Source: Onchidella celtica
Lineage: Eukaryota; Mollusca; Gastropoda; Systellommatophora; Onchidiidae
NCBI GenBank assembly: GCA_963931925.1
Contig: OZ007579.1
Span: 40,641,335 to 40,705,334 of the forward strand
Direction: 5' to 3'
Length of the DNA stretch: 64,000 bases
Under the pieces are notes generated by a model that saw only the letters and a list, made by a program, of their open reading frames with translations, was not told the DNA's origin and did no database searches. Each line of letters begins with the position of its first letter. The first letter of the stretch is position 1. Position numbers and translations under genes: made by a program. Below are positions 10,860 through 21,236 of the stretch, piece by piece.

Positions 10860-11055
10860 TTATAAAAACCACAGAAAAACCATGGGGTCACAGCAAGGCT
10901 TAGAGCAATGTCAAAATCTAGCCAAAAGAAAATGTTGTACATGGATGTAGCAAAGCCTCGAGTAAGAAATAATAACGAAACCAGACACATCAAAAAACAA
11001 AAAAAAAGGACTCAATATTTCGGTTTGAAACCTTCGTGAGGAAAAAAAAAATTGG
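10860..11055 (+). repeat. Dispersed repeat family D, copy 2
   Basis: Begins AAAAACCACAGAAAAACCAT and continues GGGGTCACAGCAAGGCTTAG, GTCAAAATCTAGCCAAAAG and TACATGGATGTAGCAAAGCC. It matches the reverse complement of 24430-24690 and the left arm at 62925-63048. It directly abuts the CTAGT end of element H2a. Confidence 0.6.
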
Positions 11056-11405
11056 AAAAGATCATTAAAAAAATCAATACCTATCAAAATAAAAAGAAAG
11101 AACAGAAAAGAATACCCAATACAAAGAGGTGTGTGACCAGTGATAAGTTGACCAGACCATCTCCACTAAGGCATCTTAGTTCACCCTCCCGCATTGGTTA
11201 CGATATTTGGTGAAACCGTGACCTGCCTGTCTATTGCATAACACGGTGAAATCCTTCAGAGAAAACCTGTACCGCTAAGAAGTGCTTTTGGCTACAAGTG
11301 GATTAGATAGACTGGGATTTCCTGAGAGATGTTTATTTATCTTCTTTGACATTTGTTAACTAGGGTGGACGGGAAGAGGGGAGAAAGGTGTGGAGAAATG
11401 AACTC
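11056..11405. other. Unannotated spacer
   Basis: No gene or repeat recognised. Confidence 0.4.
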
Positions 11406-11409
11406 AGTG

Positions 11410-11421
11410 ATACTTGGAAAT

Positions 11422-11510
<89 letters not shown>

Positions 11511-11686
11511 AGAGAGGCAGACAGACATCCAGACATACGGCAGGCAGGCAGAGAAGAGAGAGATGGGGAGAGATAATTATGTGTGAGAGAGAGAGAGAGA
11601 CAGACATAGACAGGCAGGAAGAGAGAGAGATAAGAGAGAGAGAGAGAGAGAACGAAAGACGAACAGACTGAGAAGAGAGAGAGAGG

Positions 11687-11722
<36 letters not shown>

Positions 11723-11832
11723 GGCAGGCAGGCAGGCAGGCGGAGAAGAGAGAGATGGGGAGAGAGAGATGAGAAAGAGAGACACAGTGAGAGAGAGAAA
11801 GGGGGGGGGGGGAGGGAAAGCGAGAGAGATTT
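11410..11832 (+). repeat. (GA)n, (GACA)n and (GGCA)n microsatellite complex
   Basis: A GA run of about 85 bp (11424-11507) is followed by alternating GA tracts and ACAG/GCAG tetranucleotide tracts (for example 11689-11740) and a G run near 11801-11812. The block CAGGCAG..GAGAAGAGAGAGATGGGGAG occurs twice (around 11540 and 11735), so part of the complex was duplicated. Apparent proteins of 77-148 residues here are compositional artefacts. Confidence 0.95.
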
Positions 11833-12178
11833 ACAGATTGCAATACTCAATATTGCCGACTTAATAAAATAATATTGTAAAGAATTCTCTCAGACCAACA
11901 GATCATGGAATTGTGGATTCGCTAAAGCTGACGTAGATAAGGCAGGTGGGGTGAATCAGTGCCTCTTCAGACATGTACACACACTGACAAACAAATAAGT
12001 GTACAGACATCACAAGATGTTGGGTAAAACATGTGTCGCAATTTACTCCACACCATCAAGGCCACATTCATTCCTGAGCCCACGTACACACACAGGGCAT
12101 GATGTACGTTTGGAGATGACATTTCAATGAGCTAATAAGAAACTTTTGCTACGATATTTGAAAGGGGATTGGACTTCA
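11833..12178. other. Unannotated spacer
   Basis: No gene or repeat recognised. Confidence 0.4.
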
Positions 12179-12179
12179 T

Positions 12180-12545
12180 TACTGCCATCCATCCACCCAC
12201 AGGTCTATCTCCCTATTCATCCATTCATCCATATATCCATCCATCCACCTAGCCATCTATCCACCCATCCTTCCATCTAGCCAACCATCTTGTCATCCAA
12301 CCATCATGTCATCCATCAATCCACCAATTCAGCCATCCTTTCATTCAACCTTCTATCCCTCCGTCCTTCTCTCTCTCCTCTCTCTCTCTCGATCCCTCTA
12401 TCTATCTAACCACCCATTCCGTCGCCCCGTCCGTCCGACTATCCGTCTGTTTGTTGTCTGTGCCTGTCTATCTTTTTTTTTCGATCCATCCATCTATCCG
12501 TCCGCCCGTCCGTCTGTCTATGTATCTGTCTGTCTGTAGGGAGAC
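12180..12545 (+). repeat. Degenerate (CCAT)n/(CTCT)n/(CCGT)n tetranucleotide region
   Basis: Imperfect CATC repeats to about 12310, a CT tract near 12367-12395, then CCGT/CTGT repeats to about 12538. It is older and more diverged than the TATC array at 9.5 kb. A short (CA)n tract follows at 12613-12632. Confidence 0.85.
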
Positions 12546-12870
12546 ACTATACACTGGCAACCGTACATCTTACTCCATCATCCTCACAACTCGAGGGCCT
12601 CCCTTTCAACCCACACACACACACACACACACATAACCTTGTCATACGGGCTCAAAGCTATGCAAGAACCCCCGACACCCCAACAACACATGCCAAATTT
12701 CCCCTAGTCAGTAAGATCATTATTATTTCCTACCAGTTTATTTACGATCAACCAGGCGGCAAACTCGTGTATTTACTACTTTGTACTCAGTCTTTGAGAC
12801 TTAGAGATGTCACACTGCACGAGACCCCCGTCGAGTACTCATTTATCCCGAGAGTACCCGACTTTTCACG
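12546..12870. other. Unannotated spacer
   Basis: Apart from the CA tract at 12613-12632, nothing recognised. Confidence 0.4.
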
Positions 12871-13095
12871 ACCTTAATTCTTGTTTGTTCCAACTCCGCT
12901 TTTTGCACAACTGAGAAATTCGACATTAAACGTTTGCTACTCTAGTATTATGATGAGAAGTTGAGAAGTTCCAATAAATTGGAACTGTGAAACAACTAGA
13001 TCAGTGCGAGAATGCATGTTAAACCCTTCTACATACTAAAAGATATTCAGTTTTCTCAGAAAATGGAGATTGAACAAACAAGAACTAAAATGGCG
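12871..13095 (-). mobile_element. MITE family M1, copy b
   Basis: A well-preserved copy in reverse orientation. Both terminal inverted repeats are visible: CTTAATTCTTGTTTGTTCCA then ACTCCGCTTTTTGCACAACT at the left, and AATGGAGATTGAACAAACAA followed by GAACTAAAATGG at the right. Internal M1 blocks (AAACGTTTG, CTACATACTAAAAGAT) are present in complement. Confidence 0.75.
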
Positions 13096-13261
13096 TTTTG
13101 GTCATCTCAGAAAAACTGATAAGCTGTCTGATCATTGTTTCTATGAACATTAACATTTGAGATTTCATACCGAAAGCATGGATGTAGTTAATCCTTGATG
13201 ACAATGTCATGACCTGCTGGAACTAGTCTAAATTTAAATTTTTAAAAAAAGAAAAGAAAAG
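13096..13261. other. Unannotated spacer
   Basis: Nothing recognised. Confidence 0.4.
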
Positions 13262-13440
13262 CGTGGTCTAGAATTTGAGTTAGGAGAAAGCACATCGACG
13301 CGATAACGGCCACATTGTGCTAGAAAGAAGCAAGACGATAAACAGAATATACATATAACAGAATGATAGGACGGGGGAAGACCCCACCACAAGCGGCCAC
13401 CAACGTACAGTCTGGCTGAAATCAAGAGGCAAGCATGGCA
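13262..13440 (+). repeat. Dispersed repeat family G, long form
   Basis: Runs from AATTTGAGTTAGGAGAAAGC through GACGCGATAACGGCCACATT, GTGCTAGAAAGAAGCAAGAC, ATAACAGAATGATAGGACGG and the CCACCAACGTACAGTCTGGC block. A parallel order of blocks is found at 26115-26235 and 26486-26690, which shows that the family is at least about 180 bp long. Confidence 0.6.
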
Positions 13441-13879
13441 AAGGCCAGAATTTTACGGTTTTTAACAAAGAAACTGTCAAAAAAATTAAGTACGGATGTT
13501 TTAGATCAAAATTGTAATTCTCTCTCCAACTTGACGGGTCTTCCAACCTAGCCTAATTCAGCAGTTTCCAGCCCAGTCTGGGAACATTTACAACCCACCC
13601 GCGCGTGATTTAAAAGTGACCTGTACTGTTCAGGTCAAGTCTTCATGTAAGAATGAGGAAGTTTACCTCCTGTTTATCAATTAAGCAGTCTGAGATTTAA
13701 GGAACTGGCGGTACATGTACTGTGAGAGATATTGGCAACTTGTTGAATAGGCACAGGCTGACATTGATTCTAGGGATGGACGATCAGGAGGGGGATAAAG
13801 AGGAACTTTCAGAGATGAAGACAAACAGACAGGCAGAAAGAGAAAATCAACAAGAAAATGACGATTCATTAAGAATAAA
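13441..13879. other. Unannotated spacer
   Basis: No gene or repeat recognised. Short open frames lack family features. Confidence 0.4.
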
Positions 13880-14215
13880 AGCTACAGGAGTAGGCAGGAA
13901 TTATGACAGAAACAGACAGCGTAAGAGACGGACAGACAGAGGAACAAACACAAGCAGACCTGCTCAGGGAGAGAGAGAGAGAGAGAGAATGGGGGGGGGG
14001 GGCAGAGAGAGGAGGGGAGAGCGAGATCCAGACATACAGAGAGGTGGAGAGAGAGAAAGAGCCAGAGAGAGCACAAGAGTCAGAGAGGTGAGAGAGAGAG
14101 AGGGCGAGAGAGAAAGAGAGAGAGAGAGCCAGAGAAAGAGAGAGAGAGAGAAAGAGAGAGCACAAGAGATACTGAGACCTGGAGCAGAGAGAGAGAGAGA
14201 AAAACAGATGAACAG
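13880..14215 (+). repeat. GA-rich low-complexity region
   Basis: Imperfect GA repeats with CAGA interspersed and a G run at 13990-13999. Long open frames on both strands (Arg/Glu or Ser/Leu) are compositional. Confidence 0.9.
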
Positions 14216-14384
14216 AATGTAAGAGAACACCATGAAACAAAATGTACCCTATAACCGACCGTGGATAAGTGGCCCGAGTTTTGCCCAACAACAACTCCAC
14301 GGGGAGGTAACCTCTGCTAAAAATGTACCTGGGTTATTTTCCTTGGCTGAACCGCTCCCAACACTACACAACATTAATGGACTT

Positions 14385-14475
14385 GTAACTTTGATGAGAT
14401 AACGGACAGACTAGAACCTGAGCCAACATCTGACTTGTTGACTGCTTCACCACTCTAACCTCTCTGGTCGAGCAT
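14385..14475 (-). repeat. Candidate tRNA-derived SINE head
   Basis: On the minus strand the sequence reads GAGGTTAGAGTGGTGAAGCA...TTGGCTCAGGTTCTAGTCTG. This resembles RNA polymerase III A-box and B-box elements (GGTTCNANTCY) spaced as in a tRNA-derived SINE. A full cloverleaf was not convincing, and I see no second copy in the window. Confidence 0.35.
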
Positions 14476-15200
14476 TGTAGATGGCATGAAGAATTTCCAA
14501 CTTTAAGACAAACTCACATCACCAGTAACCATGGCAACAACAACAACGACAGCAACAACAACAATAATAACCATCAGTAAGATCGTAGCCCCTTCAGCAA
14601 TTTGCGCCTCTCTTTCAAAAACTATAGCTTTGCAGGCCTTTGGCTAAATGTATTGAACGTTGGTGTGCGGACTGCAGTTCTTCATGACTGACATAGTATT
14701 TTTTTTTTTTTGGTCCTATGAAAACTCGATCTAATTTCGTATTTCGTTTTGGTTTTTTTGGAGGGTATATGAAAATTTCTCCAGGCTTTCAATTGCAGAT
14801 TAATAGTTTTACAAACACCGAGAGACTATTTTCTTTTCAAAAAAGTGCACACTTCAGCCCAGGGACAAGAAATCTTTACCTTGCAGGACGATGTTTGTTT
14901 TTTTTTAAATTTGTATTTTGGTTTCTTTTTTTTTCCTTAAAGAACAGAATGATGTTTTCTGTAAACAGTCAGCGATATATATAGCATACGGAAGTGACTT
15001 GAAGCAGTAATAGTAATTTTACTGTAAAACTGAATCTTCCAAAAAGAAAAAAAAGAGATCAAGGAAGTTCTCCACTTTGAGAAATTTTCATTACGTATGG
15101 ATTTGTCACGGAAAATCGAAAAATAAATGCAAAACATTACAACAATACAACAATCAGTCTTCAGAGAAAATTACTGGAATCTGAGGGCATGACTTTCTGA
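14476..15200. other. Unannotated AT-rich spacer
   Basis: Contains a short CAACAA stretch near 14530-14565 and several T homopolymers. No gene was recognised. Confidence 0.4.
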
Positions 15201-15731
15201 ATGCGCTATAAAAACAGTTCTACAGACAAGGAAGATACCATCATGTGTCCTGACGTCAGGGCTATGTTGAAACTGCGTCTGTGTGTGGAGGGGATGGGTG
15301 ACTCAAAGATAGCATATTATGCATGTAAATCACTCCAAAAGATTGATAACAGTGTTCATAATGACAGCAGTAGGAAGTCAAATACGAGCATCGTCAACAG
15401 TGAAGACGATAACAGTTAAGATGATACACCAAAGGCAACAACCAGGACAGCAATGACAGCAACTGCAGCAACAAAGCTTCAAACAACAGCTGCTGTGCTG
15501 GACGCACTGCCTAACAGTAAAGCCAACAAACAAACAAAGAAAATGTCTACTCACCATTTGGCCCATTGTATTAGCCGCGAGGGTAAACTGCTGCCAACTC
15601 TTGATAACTCGGAATCAGGGGTAATCCAATACACGCAGAATGAAGAGCACAGAAATGTAGCAAATTTATGTAAGAATGTATTCCATTCCAAGCGAAATCG
15701 GGGAAATTGTGATACCTTTGTTCATCCCTAG
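15201..15731 (+). other. Unrecognised open stretches, possible exon material
   Basis: Two consecutive plus-strand frames (15201-15419, 72 codons; 15453-15731, 92 codons) have a mixed hydrophilic composition rather than simple-repeat composition. I recognise no motif or family, see no convincing splice signals tying them together, and the lengths are within chance expectation for AT-moderate DNA. They are recorded only as the least repeat-like open sequence in this part of the window. Confidence 0.12.
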
Positions 15732-16440
15732 AGCTTGTTTTAATGTGGCCCTCGTTAGCATCATCGTCATTATCATCATACGAGCGATGTTCTTTTGGCG
15801 AAAGGTTCCAAATCTCAGGAGGTTTTCTTTTTTTTTTACCCCTCCCAAATTTTTCCTCCTTCTTCTTCTACTTGGAAACAAACTAGCTTTGCTTCACATG
15901 ATTGTGGTTTTAACTCCTAACACTGCCGGCTCAGGCTCGTGTTTGTCAGTTGAGGTTTTGTGGAACTCTCACTACACCCACTGCATTGGTAAAATTGGTA
16001 ATGATGAGAAACTGAGATGTAACAATAATAATGATAAACAAGAACAGTTATAATAAAGGTACCTACAAAGCGCCATATTACCTGGGTAGGGGGGAGGTCT
16101 CAAGGGGGGTGTGGGGGGGGGGGTGGGGGGAAGGGGTAGCGGTGGTAAAAAAAAATATCATTCTGCCAGTGGGCCCTTTTGTCTAATTGCTTTCATTTAT
16201 GTTTTCATATTTAAGGAGAAAATCATTTGCCCAGAACTTACTGTTGTAGATCTTTATTTAGGGAGTATCGATACCCTTTTTACATCTCACTCTTCTGGTT
16301 CCTTTTATTTGATTCTTATTATTGTTCTCTATGTTTCTTTAGTTCTTTCCTTGTCCTCAAAAGGGGTCCTAATGGGCTGCCTTGATCTCGGTCGTCCTTT
16401 TTCTTCTAGCTCATATCCTGAAGGCTGGCACCATAGACAA
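15732..16440. other. Unannotated spacer with G-rich block
   Basis: A G-rich tract lies at 16089-16138. No gene or dispersed repeat was recognised in the remainder. Confidence 0.4.
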
Positions 16441-16446
16441 GTCTTG

Positions 16447-16474
16447 GAGAGAGAGAGAGGGAGAGAGAGAGGGG

Positions 16475-16536
<62 letters not shown>
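16447..16536 (+). repeat. (GA)n microsatellite
   Basis: About 90 bp of GA repeats with a G run at 16471-16477. Open frames over it are compositional. Confidence 0.95.
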
Positions 16537-16538
<2 letters not shown>

Positions 16539-16674
16539 CATGGCAGGGGAGGTAATGGTGTTAGTTATTTTTATTCAATTGCTGTCGCCCTGCGAGACGT
16601 TTTTCTAGTTGTGTCCCTGCTCAGCGCAGACTGAGCAGCGACTGCCCAGAACCTACCAATACCCGAGCAGTTTA

Positions 16675-16765
16675 TAGAGCAGGTGTGGCACAATGGCTCA
16701 AGTCTGTTTTGCATGTGTTTTGACTCGGAGTGCCAGATAGGACTCCCTTTCCGCTAGCAGCTGAC
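16675..16765 (+). repeat. Candidate tRNA-like sequence (A-box match)
   Basis: The phrase GTGTGGCACAATGGCTCAAG fits an RNA polymerase III A-box (TGGCNNARYGG), and a weaker B-box-like GATAGGACTCCC lies about 45 nt downstream. It could be a decayed SINE. The evidence is limited to these motifs. Confidence 0.3.
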
Positions 16766-16894
16766 TCAGGATAGCTTTGACACGCCCAAACCTGTCCCAA
16801 TCCCGCCAATTCCCGAGATCTCCTCTATCTCCACATTGGAGGGCTAAACCTGAGACAAAACGGTCTTCGCTCAGTGGGTCATCAGCCTAAGATT

Positions 16895-17350
16895 CCTAGG
16901 GATATGGTGGTGTAGACGCAAGGTGCTCGCTTCTCATGCCCAAGATACGGGTTCAAGTCCCGGTCGGTGCAGGCGTGTTGGATTTTGTGACTTTTTTCAT
17001 ATTTTCCGGTCCCTGATCCTATGGGAGGTAGGATCGAGCAACAAATCTTCTTGGATAAGTACGAAAAATTCGGAGGGCCCGTGTGCCACGTTGCGTACGT
17101 TAAAGATACCTTGGCAGTCGGAAATCGAAAAGAGCAGGCTGAACAGGCCGCTGCCATGGCAAAACTAAGTAAAATTCATCCCTACCACTCCCCTCCCCCT
17201 TCCTCTTCATCTCCAACCCCCCCCCCCCATACCAACCACACCCCCCGGCCCGAAAAAAATCAGCCGACCGGCGCTGCACTGTGGCGGCGACGTGCCTGCT
17301 TCAGTTGTAACTCGGCTGCAGTGACACAAAGGCGCAAATTTCCCAAATGG
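16895..17350 (+). repeat. tRNA-derived SINE family V, copy 1
   Basis: The head at 16901-16975 has a tRNA-like arrangement: GGTGGTGTAGACGCAAGGTG (A-box region) and a perfect B-box GGTTCAAGTCC at 16950-16960. The body (TCCCTGATCCTATGGGAGGT, AAAGATACCTTGGCAGTCGG, AGCAGGCTGAACAGGCCGCT, TACCACTCCC, GACCGGCG) is shared in the same order with 38637-38912. The end is AT-rich (ATTAAAGTAAT) and is followed by an A-rich run. The tRNA of origin was not determined. Confidence 0.7.
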
Positions 17351-18128
17351 GATTAAAGTAATACCCAAAAAGACAAAAAAAAATCAAATTTTTAAAAAAT
17401 AAATACATTAAAGTATCACTGCTGCCACCACAACGCAGGAATCTGCTCCATGATCCTCTCCCCAGCTCTCGACAGTTCAATGAACAGGATAAACCTATCG
17501 CCTTTACTACTACGACACCATACACCATATTTTCTCCGGCTGCAGCAAATTGCATTAATTTGCAACTGTTGTGATAGACAATACAATTCTTTCTCGTGCC
17601 AGAAATCTCGCAAAACATCACATCTCGAACTCCTGGTGGTTTATATTGATTTAGTTTTTAAGTTCCCGCTACTGGCAGACACTACAATGAAGGCGCTAAT
17701 TCTTAACCATCATGTGAGAGAGACCAACTGGTTTTTATAAGACATTGTTTTGTTTTTCTTTATTTAATCTCATTAAATTCAAAGAAATTCGACGATGCCT
17801 ATAGGAAATAACGTTATTCCCATAACTAACTTCAGTTTGAGACAGTGATAGTTTTAGCCTCTATCTTTCATCTTTCTTTCGTTAATCTTATCAAATTCAA
17901 AGAATTTCGAAAATAAAATTTTAGAAATGGCGTTCTTCCTACGCCTGACTTCACTTTGAGACAATGCTAGCCTATGCTGCTCAGTCATACTGTCATCTAT
18001 TCCAGTGCAAAGACGTGCAATAGATATAACTAATACGATAATTTCATCGACATAAAACAGAGATGTTCAGAAGTCACTAACTTTGCAATTTCTGGTGTCT
18101 GAACGCTCCCCGTGTTCACAAGTGGCGG
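17351..18128. other. Unannotated spacer
   Basis: Two imperfectly repeated phrases (ATTCAAAGAA(A/T)TTCGA and GACTTCA(G/C)TTTGAGACA) around 17775-17960 suggest an old ~120-bp duplication. No gene was recognised. Confidence 0.4.
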
Positions 18129-18694
18129 CCTTGGCTCTTGTTTGTTCTATCTCCATCTTCTGAACAACTGGAAATCTTTTAGTATGTAGGAGAGGTATAA
18201 TTTACCGCTAATTATATAGCTAGATGAGCTACCAGGCATTGCCCAGAATAAACAATCATGTGATCCCCCCCCCCCCCCGTGTAATAAAAGTAATAAACTA
18301 CAGTCTTACTTCAGAGCTCATGTGCACCAGAACACTACGCACCAAACTGAACGCTTGATGCGGTTACTTTTTATGACATGCACGGTACTATATAATACGA
18401 AACAAACATGCAAAAATATAGATGTTACATAGCAATAAACATTGTTATTTTTTAAAAATACATGCTTGAAGTAAACAACTTTTAATCATAGCCATCATCT
18501 TCCTGATCTCAATTGCCACCTTCCTGCCAAATTTAAGGCCTGAAGAGTGTATAGTTTGGTCAGTTAGTCATGCCAAAGGTTGCAAGTTACTGAAATATAT
18601 AATAGATACTAAAGCCGCAAAACGATTAACGTGGAATTTCTCAGTTGTGAAAAAACGTGGAGTTGGGAAGTTGGGAAAACGAACTAAGATGGCG
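18129..18694 (+). mobile_element. MITE family M1, copy c, interrupted
   Basis: The left part (18129-18205) carries CTTGTTTGTTCTATCTCCAT, AACTGGAAATCTTTTAGTAT and GTAGGAGAGGTATAA. The right part (18607-18694) carries ACTAAAGCCGC, GGAATTTCTCAGTTGTG and the right terminal repeat AACGAACTAAGATGGCG. The middle is replaced by the Helentron-like sequence at 18219-18606. Confidence 0.65.
18219..18606 (-). mobile_element. Helentron-like element H5, nested in an M1 MITE
   Basis: In reverse orientation the 5' end reads TCTATTATATATTTCAG (complement of 18590-18606). The 3' end reads a decayed hairpin region CTGGGCAATGCCTGG, then TAGCTCATCTAGC. This matches the 3' ends of H2 and H3 (CCGGGAACTTCATCTAGT) with substitutions. 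The part 18320-18410 shares the block TTTTTATGACATGCACGGTACT and GCACCAAnCTTGAT with the body of H1 in complement. It contains a poly-C run at 18267-18280. No protein is encoded. Confidence 0.5.
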
Positions 18695-19105
18695 AAGTGC
18701 TGCACTTCCTCCTCAATTCCCTTACATTTTGAGCCTTGAAATTAAAAATCTCAACAACGGAAAAGAGTAACACACACAAAAAAATTTTTTTAAAGTTTGA
18801 TTATCAACAAAGCTTCCTTCTGATCAATAAATGATTAGTTTTAACTTGCTTACGTCACAGGTATTTAAAACAATAAACCACACACACACCACACACAGCC
18901 AGCCAGATAAAAAAGGCCAACAAAGCCCCAAAAAACCTCAAAATGAAGACTAAAATCTGATAAATACACAAAGGAAATGTGACATGGAACACCAGCAGGC
19001 AAGAGGTAAAATTCCCCAGGAAGTGAAAGTTCAGAAAGGTAAAGAATGTTAAACAAAAATAATCATATGAATGAAAGGTTTAGCGGGCCAGGAATATCAT
19101 GCTAA
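18695..19105. other. Unannotated spacer
   Basis: A short CACACA stretch occurs near 18880-18896. No gene was recognised. Confidence 0.4.
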
Positions 19106-19107
19106 GC

Positions 19108-19255
19108 CTGGAACGTCACAGTTTGCTGCTGGCAGACAAGAAGTGCACATTGCAATTTCCTACATTTTCTTAGTAAATCCGAGAAGACACTATCACACTA
19201 TGCCCGGTCAGACACAGTCTGCCATAGTTTCGTGGGTGTACAAATGGCTGAAATC
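19108..19255 (+). repeat. Dispersed repeat family F, copy 1
   Basis: Shares GGCAGA..AGAAGTGCACA, TTCCTACATTTTCTTA, ACACTATCA, GGTCAGACA and TCTGCCA..TTTC.T.GGTGTA with 55115-55245. The two are clearly related but diverged. The function is unknown, and one frame is open in each copy but with frameshifted agreement. Confidence 0.5.
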
Positions 19256-19960
19256 AACTGGCTGTGACGTTCCTCCTTAATATGAACCCCCCCCCCCCTC
19301 CCCCATTAAGAACTACATTATACAGCAAATAATGTCAAAAGATCAGCTAAACTCATTTTATGCCTTCGTCTTCTTTTCTGTAAAATCGAAAAAAAAAAAA
19401 ACGCAAAAAACTTACTGGCAATGTTTAACCATTCCTCCCTTCAGAAATATTTTGAGATATATTTCACTTCCGGGAAACTGTCCTTGCCATGTTTTGGATC
19501 ACATTCATGCACACAGTTCATGTTTGAATGCTTTCACCAATTTGAATTTTCTGCCACATGTGCCGCTGCAGTGTGGAATGGTCTAAACGTGTAGGCGGTG
19601 GGATGTTTATATACTAGAAATGCATTTTAAGCTCTGGAACTACGAAGTTCCATTCAGTTTTGTTGCCATTAAGAAGAAATTCAACATGTTCGTTGACGTC
19701 TGTAGGCATAGCCTGTGGCATCTTCCAGAAGATCATTATCCACTATATAAAAATACAAGAAAAACCTCTCTTGTTATCCCAGTAGGCTGCGGGAGTTCTG
19801 GACGGATATTTCTGAAATTTGGCAGGTCGACATGAAAAAGGAATGTGGATCAAACAGGCTATTTAAGAGTATACAAACAGGCGTGTCAGAGGAATAACCC
19901 GCAAAATGTGCAAATAATTGAACAATTAAATAGCACGAAAGCTCAGGCGACGTGTTGCTA
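19256..19960. other. Unannotated spacer
   Basis: A C run lies near 19287-19296. No gene or repeat was recognised. Confidence 0.4.
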
Positions 19961-19964
19961 CTTT

Positions 19965-20180
19965 AGATCGTTCGTTATATCTCCATTTTCTGAAAAAGGT
20001 ATAATAACAAGTGCACACTTTGCTATTTGTTTAAAATGCCTTGCGGCACTTATTAAGCTGCTTCATAGTTCCGGTGTATGCCTACTCCTGATAATACTAC
20101 AACCACAAACGTTTAACGTGGAATTTCCTCAGTTGTGCAAAAATTGGAGTTGGAACAAACAAGAAGTAGGACAGTGATGT
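19965..20180 (+). mobile_element. MITE family M1, copy d
   Basis: The M1 block order is visible: ATCTCCATTTTCTGAAAAAG, TTTGTTTAAAATGCCTTGCG, GCTGCTTCATAGTTCCGGTG, CTCCTGATAATACTAC, AAACGTTTAACGTGGAATTT, then CAGTTGTGCAAAAATTGGAG and GGAACAAACAAGAAG. It lacks the AGATCTTTTAGTATGTAG block (short internal deletion). Confidence 0.7.
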
Positions 20181-20985
20181 TACGAACGAGACACCACGAC
20201 CTGTGCGTTCACTTGACAAATTTCTCAGTCTGCACTGAATCTGGCCATGCAGGTGTGCAATCATTGCCTTTGCGTTCTGTTCTGTTTCCTTAGACTGTAT
20301 TTTTCACACTACTAAACCATGATTTAATCTCTGTTCGTGTTAGTGTATTTCATGGTCTTAGTTAAGAATGTTTATAATATGAATTGAGTACTACATGTTC
20401 CCAAGTTTAAATTTTGATATTCTCTATCCATAATAATCTTAAAATGAGTAGATTCATTTAGGTCACCGAGATTTTGATGTACAGCGCCATGCACTGCTCT
20501 GCCGCTATTTTGGGTACAAAGCGCAATTTTTCTGATGTCAAATAAAGCGACAACCTCGAGACATGCGCTCAAAAATCTCTGCCTAAGATGCCTTAAAGTG
20601 CCCAGATACATGAAGGATTTTGTACTTGCATATATTATTATGTAATGGAATATTTCATTTTGATCTTTTTTAATGTTGGTTGGCAACGCTAAACAGTTCG
20701 ACTTTAACACGACTTACGTGTGTTTTGCATTGACCCCTTACGCAATAACGTAAGAAAATCTTCTCTTTGTTAACAAGAACCGTGTAGAGCGCTGGTAATG
20801 ACATGGTGGGCGGGAAATTAGCTTATACAAGAAGTGCAACAAAACTGCATTAACTTGGCGCACGTTTGTTTTGGTGCACGTCCAGATCTCGCATTGATGC
20901 GCTGCTCTTACAGAGCTTAGAGGTAACTAGTGGCTCATTATGGAGCGATGCGGAAGATATTCTATTACAGGTCGCCTTTAATTCT
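20181..20985. other. Unannotated spacer
   Basis: About 800 bp in which I recognise no gene or repeat. Confidence 0.4.
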
Positions 20986-20993
20986 CATATTTT

Positions 20994-21236
20994 GTGAGTG
21001 GATCTGGCGAAATCAGGGTTCAGGTGGAATTTTTATGCCTCTTTAGAAAATAAAAATGAGATATTTATAAGACGATTTTAAGCAAAATATTTCAACTGAA
21101 TGCAGAAAAAATTAATGGCTAATCTTTCATTTTATGAGAAAATCTCAATTTTCAAAGAAAATGTTTCCTCCTTCGGAGAGATTTTCTCAGGAACCTGATC
21201 TTTCATAGTAAACCCGATTTTTCCCAGATCCACTTA
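20994..21236 (+). mobile_element. MITE family M2, copy a
   Basis: Imperfect terminal inverted repeats: the left GAGTGGATCTGGCGAAATCA then GGGTTCAGG, and the right end whose complement reads AGTGGATCTGGGAAAAATCG then GGTTTAC. The element is about 245 bp, AT-rich and non-coding. A second, opposite-oriented relative lies at 60287-60530. Confidence 0.5.

Noticed and set aside
11337-11850. Several Ser-Leu or Arg-Glu proteins of up to 148 residues
   Set aside because: Translations of GA/CT and tetranucleotide repeats.
13722-14300. 166-codon plus ORF and 143-codon minus ORF
   Set aside because: Both are driven by GA-rich low complexity and are mutually antisense.
16901-16976. Functional tRNA gene
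   Set aside because: B-box and A-box-like sequences exist, but stems do not pair convincingly and the sequence is fused to a repeated body, so it is called a SINE head.
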